Shown here: positions 43,701 to 56,622 of the stretch, piece after piece | Layout: each line of letters opens with the position of its first letter | Position numbering within the stretch: position 1 is the stretch's first letter | From: Nocardioides massiliensis | GTDB taxonomy: Bacteria; Actinomycetota; Actinomycetes; Propionibacteriales; Nocardioidaceae | Assembly: GCF_030811215.1 (NCBI RefSeq) | Contig: NZ_JAUSQM010000001.1 | Span: 2,604,001 to 2,668,000 of the forward strand | Direction: 5' to 3' | Length of the DNA: 64,000 nucleotides | Translations under genes and position numbers: made by a program | Notes under the pieces: model-generated | What the model was told of the DNA's origin: nothing | What the model saw: only the letters and a program-made list of their open reading frames with translations | The model's database searches: none

Positions 43701-45059
43701 ATGAGCAAGCCCACGCCGCTGTCCGGCTTCCCCGAGCTGCTGCCCTCCGAGCGGGTCGTCGAGCGCACGGTCGCCGACTCGCTGCGCCGTACCTTCTCCC
43801 TGCACGGCTTCGCCGAGATCGAGACCCGCGCCGTCGAGCCCCTCGACCAGCTGCTGCGCAAGGGGGAGACCTCCAAGGAGGTCTACGTCCTGCGCCGGCT
43901 GCAGGAGACCTCCGAGGAGGGGCACGCGGGGATGGGGCTGCACTTCGACCTCACGGTGCCGTTCGCCCGCTACGTGCTCGAGAACGCCGGCAAGCTGGAG
44001 TTCCCGTTCCGGCGCTACCAGGTCCAGAAGGCCTGGCGCGGTGAACGGCCCCAGGAGGGACGCTTCCGGGAGTTCACCCAGGCCGACATCGACGTGGTGA
44101 TGAAGGACGAGCTGCCCTTCCACTTCGACGTCGAGGTCGCGCGGGTGATGGCCGAGGCCATCTCCGCGCTGCCCCTGCCGCCGATGACCCTGCGGATCAA
44201 CAACCGCAAGCTGATCGAGGGCTTCTACCGCGGCATCGGCGCGCCCGACCCGGCCAAGGTCATCACCGTCATCGACAAGCTCGACAAGCTCTCGACCGAC
44301 GAGGTCGCGGCGCTGCTCGTGACCGACGCCGGGCTCGACGACGCCCAGGCGGCGTCCTGTCTGGAGCTCGCGACGATCACCGCCGCCGACGGCAGCTTCG
44401 TGGAGCAGGTGCGGGCGCTCGGCGTCGAGCACGAGCTGCTCGAGACCGGCCTGGCCGAGCTCGCCGCCGTCGTCGACGGCGTCAGCGATCTCGACGGCGA
44501 CCGGTTCTCCGTGCGCGCCCAGCTCAGCCTGGCCCGCGGCCTGGACTACTACACCGGCACCGTCTTCGAGATCTCGATGGACGGCTTCGAGTCGCTGAAG
44601 TCGGTCGGGGGCGGTGGCCGCTACGACGCCCTGGCCTCCGACGGCAAGACGACGTACCCGGGTGTCGGCATCTCCTTCGGGATCTCCCGCACGCTCATCC
44701 CGCTGATCGCCCGCGGACACCTGCGCGGCTCGCGCCCGGTGCCGTCGGCCGTCCTCGTCGCCGTCTGGGACGAGGACTCCCGCACGGTCAGCAACCAGGT
44801 CGCCCAACGCCTGCGCGCCCGCGGCATCCCGACCGAGGTGGCGCCCTCGGCGCAGAAGCTCGGCAAGCAGATCAGGTATGCCGAGCGCCGCGGGATCCCG
44901 TTCGTCTGGTTCCCGCCGACCGCGGCGGACGAAACCGTCCACCAGGTCAAGGACATCCGCGACGGGAACCAAGTGGAGGCCGATCCCGATGCGTGGCAGC
45001 CTCCCACCCAGGACCTTCACCCCACCATCGTCTCCACCACCCTCGAGGAGCTCTCGTGA
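43701..45059 (+). CDS. hisS: Histidyl-tRNA synthetase
   Basis: 452 residues, class II. Start taken at ATG 43701 ([20 protein letters not shown]); a GTG at 43692 overlapping the previous stop is an alternative. His-specific motif [15 protein letters not shown] and the [11 protein letters not shown] motif 3 region are present, with an anticodon-binding C-terminus. It belongs to the longer actinobacterial type. Overlaps aspS by GTGA. Confidence 0.94.
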   Translation: MSKPTPLSGFPELLPSERVVERTVADSLRRTFSLHGFAEIETRAVEPLDQLLRKGETSKEVYVLRRLQETSEEGHAGMGLHFDLTVPFARYVLENAGKLEFPFRRYQVQKAWRGERPQEGRFREFTQADIDVVMKDELPFHFDVEVARVMAEAISALPLPPMTLRINNRKLIEGFYRGIGAPDPAKVITVIDKLDKLSTDEVAALLVTDAGLDDAQAASCLELATITAADGSFVEQVRALGVEHELLETGLAELAAVVDGVSDLDGDRFSVRAQLSLARGLDYYTGTVFEISMDGFESLKSVGGGGRYDALASDGKTTYPGVGISFGISRTLIPLIARGHLRGSRPVPSAVLVAVWDEDSRTVSNQVAQRLRARGIPTEVAPSAQKLGKQIRYAERRGIPFVWFPPTAADETVHQVKDIRDGNQVEADPDAWQPPTQDLHPTIVSTTLEELS

Positions 45060-46837
45060 TCCGCACCCATGACGCCGGCAGCCTGCGCGCAGAGCACGCC
45101 GGTCAGACCGTGACGCTGGCCGGCTGGGTCGCCCGCCGCCGCGATCACGGCGGGGTCGCCTTCCTCGACCTGCGCGAGGCATCCGGGGTCGTGCAGGTGG
45201 TCGTGCGCGACGAGGAGGTCGCCCACCAGCTGCGCTCGGAGTACTGCATCAAGGTCACCGGTCAGGTCTCCGTGCGCCCCGAGGGCAACGAGAACGACCA
45301 GCTCCCGACCGGCGCCATCGAGGTCATCGCCGACGACCTCGAGGTGCTCAGCACCGCCGCGCCGCTGCCGTTCCCGATCGACGACGGCGCCCACAGCGGT
45401 GGCGAGGTCGGCGAGGAGGCGCGCCTGCGTCACCGCTACCTCGACCTGCGCCGCTCCGGCCCGGCGGCCGCGCTGCGCCTGCGCAGTGACGTCAACCGGG
45501 TCGCCCGGGAGCTGCTCACCCAGCGCGCGTTCGTCGAGATCGAGACGCCGACCCTGACCCGCTCGACCCCCGAGGGCGCGCGCGACTTTCTCGTGCCCGC
45601 GCGTCTGCAGCCGGGCAGCTGGTACGCCCTGCCGCAGAGCCCGCAGCTGTTCAAGCAGCTGCTCATGGTCGCCGGCATGGAGCGCTACTTCCAGATCGCG
45701 CGCTGCTACCGCGACGAGGACTTCCGCGCCGACCGCCAGCCCGAGTTCACCCAGCTCGACATCGAGATGAGCTTCGTCGAGCAAGACGACGTGATCGCCC
45801 TGGCCGAGGACCTGCTCGTCGCGATTTGGAAGCTGATCGGCGTCGAGCTCTCCGCTCCGTTCGAGCGGCTGACGTACGCCGACGCCATGGCGCGCTTCGG
45901 CACCGACAAGCCCGACCTGCGGATGGGCCTCGAGCTCACCGAGTGCACGGAGTTCTTCGCGGACACCTCGTTCCGGGTGTTCCAGGCGCCGTACGTCGGT
46001 GCCGTGGTCATGCCCGGCGGTGCGAGCCAGCCGCGCAAGCAGCTCGACGCGTGGCAGGAGTGGGCCAAGCAGCGCGGCGCCAAGGGTCTGGCCTACGTGC
46101 TCGTCGGCGAGGACGGCGAGCTCGGCGGTCCGGTCGCCAAGAACCTCAGCGACACCGAGAAGGCGGGCATCGCCGCTCACGTCGGTGCCCAGCCCGGCGA
46201 CTGCATCTTCTTCGCCGCCGGCCCGGTCAAGAGCTCGCGCGCGCTGCTCGGCGCTGCGCGCCTGGAGATCGGCCGCCGCGCCGGCCTGATCGACGAGTCC
46301 GCCTGGGCGTTCTGCTGGGTGGTCGACGCCCCGCTGTTCGAGCCGGCCTCCGAGGCGGTCGCCTCCGGCGACGTCGCGGTCGGCACCGGCCAGTGGACCG
46401 CGGTCCACCACGCCTTCACCTCGCCCCAGCAGCTCGACGAGTTCGACACCGACCCCGGCAACGCGCTGGCCTGGGCCTACGACATCGTCTGCAACGGCAA
46501 CGAGATCGGTGGCGGCTCGATCCGTATCCACCGCGAAGACGTGCAGAAGCGGGTCTTCGAGATCATGGGCATCGGCGAGGCGGAGGCCGAGGAGAAGTTC
46601 GGCTTCCTGCTCGAGGCGTTCAAGTACGGCGCCCCGCCCCATGGCGGCATCGCGTTCGGCTGGGACCGGATCTGCGCCCTGCTCGCCGGCACCGACTCGA
46701 TCCGCGAGGTCATCGCCTTCCCGAAGTCCGGCGGCGGCTACGACCCGCTCACCGCGGCGCCCGCGCCGATCACGCCCGAGCAGCGCAAGGAGGCCGGCGT
46801 CGACGCCAAGCCGGAGCCGGCCACCGAGCCCGTCTGA
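45056..46837 (+). CDS. aspS: Aspartyl-tRNA synthetase, bacterial type
   Basis: 593 residues. N-terminal OB domain ([20 protein letters not shown]), catalytic core with [40 protein letters not shown] (motif 2), the GAD insertion between about 300 and 410, and motif 3 in [23 protein letters not shown] start overlapping hisS. Whether it also charges tRNA-Asn (nondiscriminating) cannot be decided here. Confidence 0.96.
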   Translation: MIRTHDAGSLRAEHAGQTVTLAGWVARRRDHGGVAFLDLREASGVVQVVVRDEEVAHQLRSEYCIKVTGQVSVRPEGNENDQLPTGAIEVIADDLEVLSTAAPLPFPIDDGAHSGGEVGEEARLRHRYLDLRRSGPAAALRLRSDVNRVARELLTQRAFVEIETPTLTRSTPEGARDFLVPARLQPGSWYALPQSPQLFKQLLMVAGMERYFQIARCYRDEDFRADRQPEFTQLDIEMSFVEQDDVIALAEDLLVAIWKLIGVELSAPFERLTYADAMARFGTDKPDLRMGLELTECTEFFADTSFRVFQAPYVGAVVMPGGASQPRKQLDAWQEWAKQRGAKGLAYVLVGEDGELGGPVAKNLSDTEKAGIAAHVGAQPGDCIFFAAGPVKSSRALLGAARLEIGRRAGLIDESAWAFCWVVDAPLFEPASEAVASGDVAVGTGQWTAVHHAFTSPQQLDEFDTDPGNALAWAYDIVCNGNEIGGGSIRIHREDVQKRVFEIMGIGEAEAEEKFGFLLEAFKYGAPPHGGIAFGWDRICALLAGTDSIREVIAFPKSGGGYDPLTAAPAPITPEQRKEAGVDAKPEPATEPV

Positions 46838-46862
46838 GTGCGGTGGCCGGACCGACGCCGGG

Positions 46863-48995
46863 TCAGTCGGCTCGCCTGACCCGGAACCCCCACGGGTAGT
46901 CGGCACGCAGAGCTCGGGCTCTTACGTCATTGCGCTCACGCGCGGCATACCCCGCTGCGTCGGGCACCGTGGCAATGACCTCGATGGTGCCGCCGTCGAC
47001 GGTGATCACGCCAGCGTGAACAGCAGCTGCGCACACGCCGGAGTCCGGTGAGTAGGTGCCGTCGCCGTAGACCACAGCACCGCTCAGCACGTCGGCCTCG
47101 ACTGCCGGACAGTGATGGGTCACCGACCCGTCGGTGGCGTGGGCGCCGAGCAGCCTCTCGCCTCCGACCCTCCACGCGTCCACCGCCTCGGGTCCGGGGC
47201 TGTCGCCGTCCAGCGGGACGCCGTACGGGTCGGTCCGGCCGTCCAACACGCTGTCGACCAGATCGCTGACCCGGGCGCTTCGCAGGGTGTCGATCTCCCC
47301 GGTAAGGGCGTAGTCGAGGACGCACTCGGCGAGAGCCGTCGCCATCACGACCCCGGCGAGGCCGCACGCAGCTTCGGCGTGCGCACGCTGGTCGGCCCCG
47401 AGGTCGTTCACGGTCATCTCCGCCTGGGGCATGGCCAGGTCGGTGAACGTGTCGGTGTCCTCGCCGGGCGCGTAGTCGAAGAGGCTCTCGGCGTCGCTGA
47501 CCCGCCAGCCGGCGACGAAGAGGTCATAGAACTCGTCGAAGCCGGGGTCCAGGTCGAGCCGATCACCGTCGCGGGTGCTGAGGTCGTTGGCAACATCGCC
47601 ATCGGCGTCGCCGAGCAGGCCCGCCCACCCGCCGTCCGCCTCCGCGGCAGCCACGACGACGTTGATGGTCGCGCGGACGCCTCGACTGATCCAGATGCGA
47701 TGACCTGCGTCGGTCTCCACGACGCTCACCTTGTTGTGGTGGGTGAGCTCGTAGCCGTCCCCGTCGCTCGTGTGTGGGGCCTTTCGCAGGGTGTGTGCCT
47801 TGCCGTCGATGATCAGGTCGTCGAGACCGGCGATGATGCGCGTCTCGCCGACGAACACCGCCACGCGGTCCACCCAGGACACGTGCTCGTCGACCGCTGC
47901 GGTCCGGATCTGGACCTCCACGCCGTCGTTCTCGTGGCGGGCGAGGACGAACTCACCCACGGCCTGCATGGCGTAGCGGTGCCCGTCGAGCGTGGTCAGG
48001 TGCGGGTCGCCGGTCGACTTGCCGCACGGCGGGTGGATGCACGGCGGGTGCGGCGGGGCCGGGGGCAGGGGAGGAGGCTCCGGCGACGGCGGACGCCACG
48101 GCTCCGGGGTGTCGTTGCGCCAGATCTGCTGCCAGCTGCTCAACGCCCCGTCGCCGAAGTTCTTGAAGTGCTGCCCGATGCACTTGAGTGCGGCCCCGGG
48201 ACGGGCAGAGCGGATCAGACACTTCGCCTTGTCCTTCTTCAGGCCGTCGATCATGTCGTCCGACTTCGGGGGGAGCTCCGGGCCGGTCGAGCCCTGGACG
48301 ATCCGCCCGAGCTGGTGGGTCAGCACGATCACGTCGCCGTCGTCGTCTGCGGTGTAAGAGAGGGCCCCGGCCGCTGCGCGGTGGGCGGCGAGCTCGAGCG
48401 AGTTCAGCTCGGCTTCGGCGGCCTCCCCGGTCGGGAGCAGCTGCACCAGCGTGTAGTCGGCACTCACCAGGTCGCCCACCGCGATGCTGTCGCCGACGAA
48501 CTCCATGTCGAAGAAGAACCGGTCCTCGATCGAGATCGGGACCTGACTGTTCGCGTTCACGCTGCCGAGCACCGCGAACGTCGCGCCCACCTCCGTCTCG
48601 ACGAGGCCGACGACGGCATCGGCGTCAGTGCGCGGTTCGCCGTCCGGACCCTTCAGGTGCGCACCGATCTGCTCGAGTGGATAGAACGTCGCACCGGGGA
48701 TCAGCTCGATGGCGTCACCGGTGGGCTCCAGGTCACTGAGGTGAGCAAGCACCGCAGCACTGTGCTCGACCACCTGCCCGCTCCGGTCGAGCGTGCGCAG
48801 ACCGTCGAAGAGCCAGAGGTCCTGGGTGTGGGGGTTGCCGCCCGCCCCGGCCGCCGCTGCCGTCGCGGCGGCGTCCTCCTTCGGGGCGCTCTCGGCCGGC
48901 GCCGTCGTGCCGGTGCAGGCAGTGAGGACGAGGAGTACGGCGATGGCGATGGGCAACCGCGCACGATGGCGCGGCAGTAGGCGGTGCGGACGCAT
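46863..48995 (-). CDS. Lipoprotein with von Willebrand type D and LCCL-like domains
   Basis: 710 residues. Signal peptide with lipobox LLVLTAC (Cys27) predicts lipid anchoring on the outer face of the membrane. After an Ala-rich linker comes a beta-rich region with no recognised domain, a Pro-rich hinge (around 300-325), then a von Willebrand D domain starting TGDPHLTTLDGHRYAMQAVG and ending with GLLGDADGDVANDLST. The last 90 residues look like an LCCL domain: SGAVVYGDGTYSPDSGVCAA, AVHAGVI and GGTIEV with two cysteines. Both domains are best known from eukaryotic extracellular proteins. A single-gene insertion between aspS and rarA; function unknown. Confidence 0.75.
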   Translation of the reverse strand: MRPHRLLPRHRARLPIAIAVLLVLTACTGTTAPAESAPKEDAAATAAAAGAGGNPHTQDLWLFDGLRTLDRSGQVVEHSAAVLAHLSDLEPTGDAIELIPGATFYPLEQIGAHLKGPDGEPRTDADAVVGLVETEVGATFAVLGSVNANSQVPISIEDRFFFDMEFVGDSIAVGDLVSADYTLVQLLPTGEAAEAELNSLELAAHRAAAGALSYTADDDGDVIVLTHQLGRIVQGSTGPELPPKSDDMIDGLKKDKAKCLIRSARPGAALKCIGQHFKNFGDGALSSWQQIWRNDTPEPWRPPSPEPPPLPPAPPHPPCIHPPCGKSTGDPHLTTLDGHRYAMQAVGEFVLARHENDGVEVQIRTAAVDEHVSWVDRVAVFVGETRIIAGLDDLIIDGKAHTLRKAPHTSDGDGYELTHHNKVSVVETDAGHRIWISRGVRATINVVVAAAEADGGWAGLLGDADGDVANDLSTRDGDRLDLDPGFDEFYDLFVAGWRVSDAESLFDYAPGEDTDTFTDLAMPQAEMTVNDLGADQRAHAEAACGLAGVVMATALAECVLDYALTGEIDTLRSARVSDLVDSVLDGRTDPYGVPLDGDSPGPEAVDAWRVGGERLLGAHATDGSVTHHCPAVEADVLSGAVVYGDGTYSPDSGVCAAAVHAGVITVDGGTIEVIATVPDAAGYAARERNDVRARALRADYPWGFRVRRAD

Positions 48996-49099
48996 GGCCG
49001 GGACGCTAGAGCGATCTGCCGAGCGGTAGCCATAGTTGGTTTCTCACCATGCCCCACCCGCACGGTGTCGACCGGGCCGCCGCTGCGAGGGTGCGCACC

Positions 49100-49105
49100 T
49101 ACGAT
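49100..49105 (+). promoter_or_regulatory. -10 element for a leaderless rarA transcript
   Basis: TACGAT 6 nt before the ATG at 49112 and no ribosome site. This supports 49112 over the in-frame ATG at 49049. Confidence 0.5.
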
Positions 49106-49111
49106 GGCGCC

Positions 49112-50494
49112 ATGAGCGACGGCCTGTTCGAGGTGCCCGGCCACGCGCCCCGGACACCGGCCGGGTCGTTGGCGGGGAACACGCACGCCTCGGCACCCCT
49201 CGCCGTACGCATGCGGCCGCGGACCCTCGACGAGCTGGTCGGCCAGCAGCACCTGCTGGCGCCCGGGTCGCCCCTGCGACGGCTGATCGAGGGTGACCAG
49301 CCGATGTCGCTGCTGCTGTGGGGGCCGCCGGGGGTCGGCAAGACGACGATCGCGGCCATCGTCAGCCAGCAGACCAACCGGCACTTCGCGGAGGTCTCCG
49401 CGGTCGTGGCCGGGGTGAAGGAGGTGCGCGCGGCGATCGACGCGGCGCGCTCCGAACTGGTCCGCACCGGCCGCGAGACGGTCCTCTTCGTCGACGAGGT
49501 CCACCGCTTCTCGAAGGCCCAGCAGGACGCGCTGCTCCCCGGGGTCGAGAACCGCTGGGTGACGCTCGTGGCCGCGACGACGGAGAACCCGTTCTTCTCC
49601 GTCATCTCGCCGCTGCTGTCCCGCTCGCTGCTGCTCACGCTTGAGCCGCTCACCGACGACGACATCCGCGACGTGATCCGCCAGGCGCTCGAGGACGAGC
49701 GCGGCCTCGCCGGGACGGCGACGATCGAGGACGACGCGCTCGACCACCTGGTCCGGTTGGCCGGGGGTGACGCCCGGCGTTCGCTGACCTACCTCGAGGC
49801 CGCAGCGGGAGCGGCGGGGGTCTCGACGAGCTCGACCGGCGAGCGAGTCGTCATCGACCTCGCAACCACGGAGACGGCCGTCGACCGGGCCGCGGTGCGC
49901 TACGACCGGCAGGGCGACCAGCACTACGACGTCACCTCGGCGTTCATCAAGTCCATCCGCGGCTCCGACGCCGATGCGGCGCTGCACTACCTGGCGCGGA
50001 TGATCGAGGCGGGGGAGGACCCGCGGTTCATCGCGCGCCGGCTGGTCATCCTCGCCAGCGAGGACATCGGGTTGGCCGACCCGACCGCCCTGACGACGGC
50101 GGTGGCGGCTGCCCAGGCCGTGCAGCTGATCGGCATGCCGGAGGCCCGGCTCAACCTCGCCCAGGCCGTCATCGCGCTGGCGGTCGCGCCGAAGAGCAAC
50201 GCCGTCATCGCCGCCATCGACGCCGCCCAGGCCGACGTCCGCGCCGGCAAGATCGGCCCGGTGCCGGCGCACCTGCGCGACGCGCACTACCAGGGGGCGA
50301 AGGACCTCGGGCACGGCGTGAAGTACAAGTACGCCCACAACGCTCCCTATGGCGTGGTCGAGCAGCAGTACGCCCCCGACGTCGTCCTCGACGCGACCTA
50401 CTACCAACCCACCAACCTCGGCGCGGAGGCCGGCGTCCGCGAGCGGTGGGAGCGGCTACGGGCGCTGATCCGCGGGTCCCGGCCCGCGCGGTAG
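49112..50494 (+). CDS. rarA: Replication-associated recombination protein A (RarA/MgsA)
   Basis: 460-residue AAA+ ATPase acting at stalled replication forks, related to clamp loaders and RuvB. Walker [16 protein letters not shown], Walker [21 protein letters not shown], sensor 1 AATTENPFF and the C-terminal tetramerisation domain with [26 protein letters not shown] and the end ELxxYQPTN-like [13 protein letters not shown]. The N-terminal [16 protein letters not shown] is common in actinobacterial homologues. Confidence 0.94.
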   Translation: MSDGLFEVPGHAPRTPAGSLAGNTHASAPLAVRMRPRTLDELVGQQHLLAPGSPLRRLIEGDQPMSLLLWGPPGVGKTTIAAIVSQQTNRHFAEVSAVVAGVKEVRAAIDAARSELVRTGRETVLFVDEVHRFSKAQQDALLPGVENRWVTLVAATTENPFFSVISPLLSRSLLLTLEPLTDDDIRDVIRQALEDERGLAGTATIEDDALDHLVRLAGGDARRSLTYLEAAAGAAGVSTSSTGERVVIDLATTETAVDRAAVRYDRQGDQHYDVTSAFIKSIRGSDADAALHYLARMIEAGEDPRFIARRLVILASEDIGLADPTALTTAVAAAQAVQLIGMPEARLNLAQAVIALAVAPKSNAVIAAIDAAQADVRAGKIGPVPAHLRDAHYQGAKDLGHGVKYKYAHNAPYGVVEQQYAPDVVLDATYYQPTNLGAEAGVRERWERLRALIRGSRPAR

Positions 50495-50497
50495 GGT
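50492..50497 (+). promoter_or_regulatory. -10 element before the alaS-linked membrane gene
   Basis: TAGGGT 8 nt before the ATG at 50506, overlapping the rarA stop codon. Suggests that the operon 50506-57341 has its own leaderless start. Confidence 0.4.
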
Positions 50498-50505
50498 CGG
50501 GCCCC

Positions 50506-51102
50506 ATGGATGGCCCCCTGACCGACCTGCCTTCGTGGGCGGTCTGGCTGGCGGGGGGACTGCTCGCCGCCGCTGTCCTGGCGGTGGTGGTCCTCGGCTG
50601 GCTGACCGCGCGGACCGCGCGCGCCCTGCGGCGTACGTCGGCCGCACAGGACGCCGCCCACGCGGAGATCGTCCGGCTGCGCGAGGAGCTCGAGCAGCGC
50701 ACTGGTGCGCAGGCTGCCCCGGCGACGGGACGTGCCAGCCAGGTGACCCGCGCCGAGTTCGTGATCACCGGGATAGGTGAGCCGGCCACCCACCCCCGCT
50801 CTGAGCTGGCGCGGCACGCGCCGGCCGACGTCGAGCGTCGCGTCACCGACAGCCGGCAGTTCGCAGCCATCGCGTTGGGGGAGTCCCTGGCACGGGTGGC
50901 CGTCCTCGGCCACGGGTTGCGGCGGGCGCTCTCGCCGGAGGCGCGCAACCGAGCGGCGTTCGCCGCCCGCCAGGAGGTACGCCGCTCGCGCAAGCACCGT
51001 CGGCAGGAGCTCCGCGAAGCCCGCCGCCTGTTGCACGAGCACCAGCGTGAACACCTGACCCACGAAGCTCGCCGCGACCGCACGGGGGACGGAGCGGCAT
51101 GA
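50506..51102 (+). CDS. Membrane-anchored hypothetical protein upstream of alaS
   Basis: 198 residues. One N-terminal membrane helix (AVWLAGGLLAAAVLAVVVLG), a helical segment EIVRLREELEQRTGAQA likely to be a coiled coil, a less ordered middle and a highly basic C-terminus (RSRKHRRQELREARRLLHEH). Conserved in position before alaS in actinobacteria; function unknown. ATGA overlap with the next gene. Confidence 0.72.
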   Translation: MDGPLTDLPSWAVWLAGGLLAAAVLAVVVLGWLTARTARALRRTSAAQDAAHAEIVRLREELEQRTGAQAAPATGRASQVTRAEFVITGIGEPATHPRSELARHAPADVERRVTDSRQFAAIALGESLARVAVLGHGLRRALSPEARNRAAFAARQEVRRSRKHRRQELREARRLLHEHQREHLTHEARRDRTGDGAA

Positions 51103-51436
51103 GCAGAGCCGCTTGGTTCCTCGCCGGCGCGGGGGCGGGCGTCTACGCCCTCACCAAGGCCCGGCGCGCCGCCGAGGCGTTCACCCCCGACGGGATGCGC
51201 GACCGCGTCAACGGGCTCTTCGCCGGCGCCCGCGTCCTCGTTGAGGAGTTCCAGACCGGACGCGACGAGGCCGAGACCGACCTGCGCACCCGCATCGACG
51301 ACCGGATGCTGGCGATCACCGCCGCCGACCCGGTCGATGACCTGCCGGCACCCGCGGCGCGCGCGCTGCACGCCGTACCCCCTCCCTCCGAGCACTTGCC
51401 GAACCCCACACCTGACAAGAAGGGCACCCACCGCTG

Positions 51437-51437
<1 letters not shown>
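51099..51437 (+). CDS. DUF6167-like small protein
   Basis: 112 residues beginning [20 protein letters not shown], a short hydrophobic helix with Gly spacing, followed by [20 protein letters not shown] and an acidic tail. Matches the small protein regularly found just before alaS in actinobacteria (DUF6167 as I recall). Function unknown. Overlaps alaS by one base. Confidence 0.68.
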
Positions 51438-54121
<2,684 letters not shown>

Positions 54122-54125
54122 ACCC

Positions 54126-54593
54126 ATGCGCGCCGGAGTGCGGCTCGGCGTCGATCCCGGTGACGTCCGGATCGGCGTCGCCGTGTGCGACCCATCCGGG
54201 ATCATCGCGACCCCGTTGGCGACGGTCCAGCGTGGCGAGGGAGACCTGCAGCAGATCCTCGGACTGGTGCAGGAGTACGAGCCGGTCGAGGTCGTCGTCG
54301 GGCTGCCGCGGTCGCTGTCGGGCGGGGAGGGACCGGCGGCGGCGCGGGTGCGCACCTTCGCCGCAGAGCTGGCCGGGGCACTTGCCCCGGTGCCCGTGAG
54401 GCTGTCTGATGAGCGCTTGAGCACGGTGACGGCGGAGTCGTTGCTGCGCGCGGGAGGGAAGAAGGGCAAGAAGAGGCGGGCGGTGGTCGACCAGGCTGCC
54501 GCCGTCGTCATCTTGCAGAACGCGCTCGACACCGAGCGCACCTCCGGCTCGCCACCCGGCGAGTTGGTCCCGAAGGGAAGTGCAGACGCGTGA
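54126..54593 (+). CDS. ruvX: Putative pre-16S rRNA nuclease / Holliday junction resolvase RuvX (YqgF)
   Basis: 155 residues of the RNase H-fold YqgF family. GVDPGDVRIGVAVCDPSG carries the first catalytic Asp, VVGLPRSLSGGEGPAA is the conserved second block, and LSDERLSTVTAESLL with DQAAAVVILQNALD complete the active site. In other bacteria it processes the 16S rRNA 5' end. Short for the family but complete. GTGA overlap with mltG. Confidence 0.9.
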   Translation: MRAGVRLGVDPGDVRIGVAVCDPSGIIATPLATVQRGEGDLQQILGLVQEYEPVEVVVGLPRSLSGGEGPAAARVRTFAAELAGALAPVPVRLSDERLSTVTAESLLRAGGKKGKKRRAVVDQAAAVVILQNALDTERTSGSPPGELVPKGSADA

Positions 54594-55780
54594 GCAACCT
54601 CGGACTCGACCTGATCGGTGGCGACGGCAACGACGAGGAGCCGACCGACGACGCCCGTGAGGAGTCCGGTCGCGGCGGTCGCCGGCGCTCCGCGCCCCGG
54701 CGCCGGGTGTCGGTCGGGTGCATCGCTGCGCTCGTCGCGCTCGTCCTGGTGGCGGTCGGGCTGTGGTTCGCCGTCGACAAGGGCCGCGACTGGCTCGACG
54801 GCTGGGCCTCCGACCCCGAGGACTATCCCGGCCCGGGCTCCGGCAGCGTGATCGTGCAGGTTGAGGAGGGCGACACCACCGCCGCGATCGGCCGCACGCT
54901 GAAGGCCGCCAACGTCGTCGCCAGCGTCGAGGCGTTCACCGCCGCAGCCGCCGGTGACGAGCGCTCGCGCGGCATCCAGGTCGGGTCCTACGAGCTGCAG
55001 GAGGAGATGCGGGCCGCCGATGCACTGGCGGTGCTGATCGACCCCGACAACATCGCCCGAACCTCCATCACGATCCCCGAGGGCTTCCGCCTCGAGCAGA
55101 TCCTCCAGCGGCTCGCTGCCCAGACCGACGTGACGATGCGCCAGCTGCGCCGCGCGGTGGAGGCGATGGAGCTGCCGCCGTCGGCCGACGGCAACCCGGA
55201 GGGCTACTTCTTCCCGGCGACCTACGACTTCCCGCCCGGCACCACGGCACGTCAGATGCTGGAGCGGATGCTGCAGCGGTTCACCGACTTCGCCGCCGAG
55301 CTGCCGCTGTCGGACGCCCAGACGGTCGGCCTCTCCGAGCACGACCTGGTGACCGTGGCGAGCATCATCGAGAAGGAGGTCAACCGCCCCGAGGACATGC
55401 CCGGGGTGGCCGAGGTGATCTACAACCGGCTCGACGGGTCCTGCGTCGCCAGCGGCGTACCTCAGGGCCGGCTGCAGATGGACTCGACGGTGCACTACGC
55501 CTCGGGCAAGAACGACTCGGTCTTCACCGATGACGAGATGCGCTCGCTGGAGTCGGACTACAACACCTACCAGTCCAACGGCATCCCGCCCGGACCGATC
55601 GCGTCGCCCGGTGCCGCGGCACTCGAAGCCGCGCTCAACCCCACCAGCGAGGGCTGGTGCTACTTCGTGGCGGTGAACCTCGAGACCGGTGAGACCGCGT
55701 TCGCCGTCGGCCAGGGCGACCACAACGCCAACGTCGAGCGGCTGCGCACCTGGTGCCGCGAGAACCCGGGAGTCTGTTGA
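54590..55780 (+). CDS. mltG: Endolytic murein transglycosylase MltG
   Basis: 396 residues. A cytoplasmic Arg-rich N-terminus, one membrane helix (CIAALVALVLVAVGLWFAVD, about residues 43-62), a LysM-like subdomain (VIVQVEEGDTTAAIGRTLKA) and the YceG catalytic domain with GYFFPATYDFPPGTT, VASIIEKEVNRPEDMPGVAE (catalytic Glu) and LQMDSTVHYA. Cuts nascent glycan strands and sets their length. GTG start coupled to ruvX. Confidence 0.94.
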   Translation: MSNLGLDLIGGDGNDEEPTDDAREESGRGGRRRSAPRRRVSVGCIAALVALVLVAVGLWFAVDKGRDWLDGWASDPEDYPGPGSGSVIVQVEEGDTTAAIGRTLKAANVVASVEAFTAAAAGDERSRGIQVGSYELQEEMRAADALAVLIDPDNIARTSITIPEGFRLEQILQRLAAQTDVTMRQLRRAVEAMELPPSADGNPEGYFFPATYDFPPGTTARQMLERMLQRFTDFAAELPLSDAQTVGLSEHDLVTVASIIEKEVNRPEDMPGVAEVIYNRLDGSCVASGVPQGRLQMDSTVHYASGKNDSVFTDDEMRSLESDYNTYQSNGIPPGPIASPGAAALEAALNPTSEGWCYFVAVNLETGETAFAVGQGDHNANVERLRTWCRENPGVC

Positions 55781-56622
55781 TGGTCGCTGCCGGGACGCGC
55801 TGCGCCGTCCTGGGGTCGCCGATCGCTCACTCGCTCTCGCCGGTGCTGCACCGGGCGGCGTACGCAGAGCTCGGGTTGTCCGACTGGACCTACGACGCCG
55901 TCGAGGTGCGTGAGGACTCACTCGCCGGGTTCCTCGACGGGCTCGACGACAGCTGGCGCGGGCTGAGCCTGACGATGCCGTTGAAGCGCACGGTCCTGCC
56001 CCTGGTCGACGAGGTCTCGAAGCGCGCAGAGCTGGCCGGCGCCGCCAACACCGTCGTGCTCGAAGGCGGGCGGCGCGTGGTCGACAACACCGACATCCCG
56101 GGCGCGGCTGCGGCGCTGCGGGAGCGGTACGCCGGCCCGGTCGGGTCGGCCGTCGTGCTCGGCGGGGGAGCGACGGCGACGTCGCTGCTGCTCGCGCTCA
56201 CCGAGCTCGGCTGCCGCGAGGCTGTGCTGGCCGTACGGGACCCCGCGCGGGCGACCGAGACCGTCGAGGCGGTCGGGCGGCACCCGGACGCGCCGCGCCT
56301 GGAGGTCGTGCGGCTCGACGAGATCGGGGCCGGCACCAACCCGGCCTGCGACGTGCTGGTCTCGACCATCCCAGCCGCGGCGCAGACCTCCGACCTCCTG
56401 GACCGGCTGCCACTGCCGGCGGTCACCTTCGAGGTCGTCTACGACCCCTGGCCGACGCCGTTGGCGGCATCAGCCGCCGGGCCGCTGGTGAGTGGGCTCG
56501 ACCTGCTCGTGCACCAGGCGGTGCTCCAGGTCGAGCTCATGACCGGGCGGTCGGTCGGTGTGGAGGTGTTGCGGCGCGCGGGGGAGTCGGCGCTTGCGGA
56601 GCGCGCGGAGGCCGGGGCGTGA
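55780..56622 (+). CDS. aroE: Shikimate dehydrogenase
   Basis: 280 residues. Reduces 3-dehydroshikimate in aromatic amino acid synthesis. GSPIAHSLSPVLHRAAY binds shikimate, LSLTMPLKRTVLP holds the catalytic Lys, and GAANTVV with NTDIPG the substrate Asn and Asp. The nucleotide loop is VVLGGGATATSLLLAL. ATG at 55780 shares its A with the mltG stop. Confidence 0.92.
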   Translation: MVAAGTRCAVLGSPIAHSLSPVLHRAAYAELGLSDWTYDAVEVREDSLAGFLDGLDDSWRGLSLTMPLKRTVLPLVDEVSKRAELAGAANTVVLEGGRRVVDNTDIPGAAAALRERYAGPVGSAVVLGGGATATSLLLALTELGCREAVLAVRDPARATETVEAVGRHPDAPRLEVVRLDEIGAGTNPACDVLVSTIPAAAQTSDLLDRLPLPAVTFEVVYDPWPTPLAASAAGPLVSGLDLLVHQAVLQVELMTGRSVGVEVLRRAGESALAERAEAGA

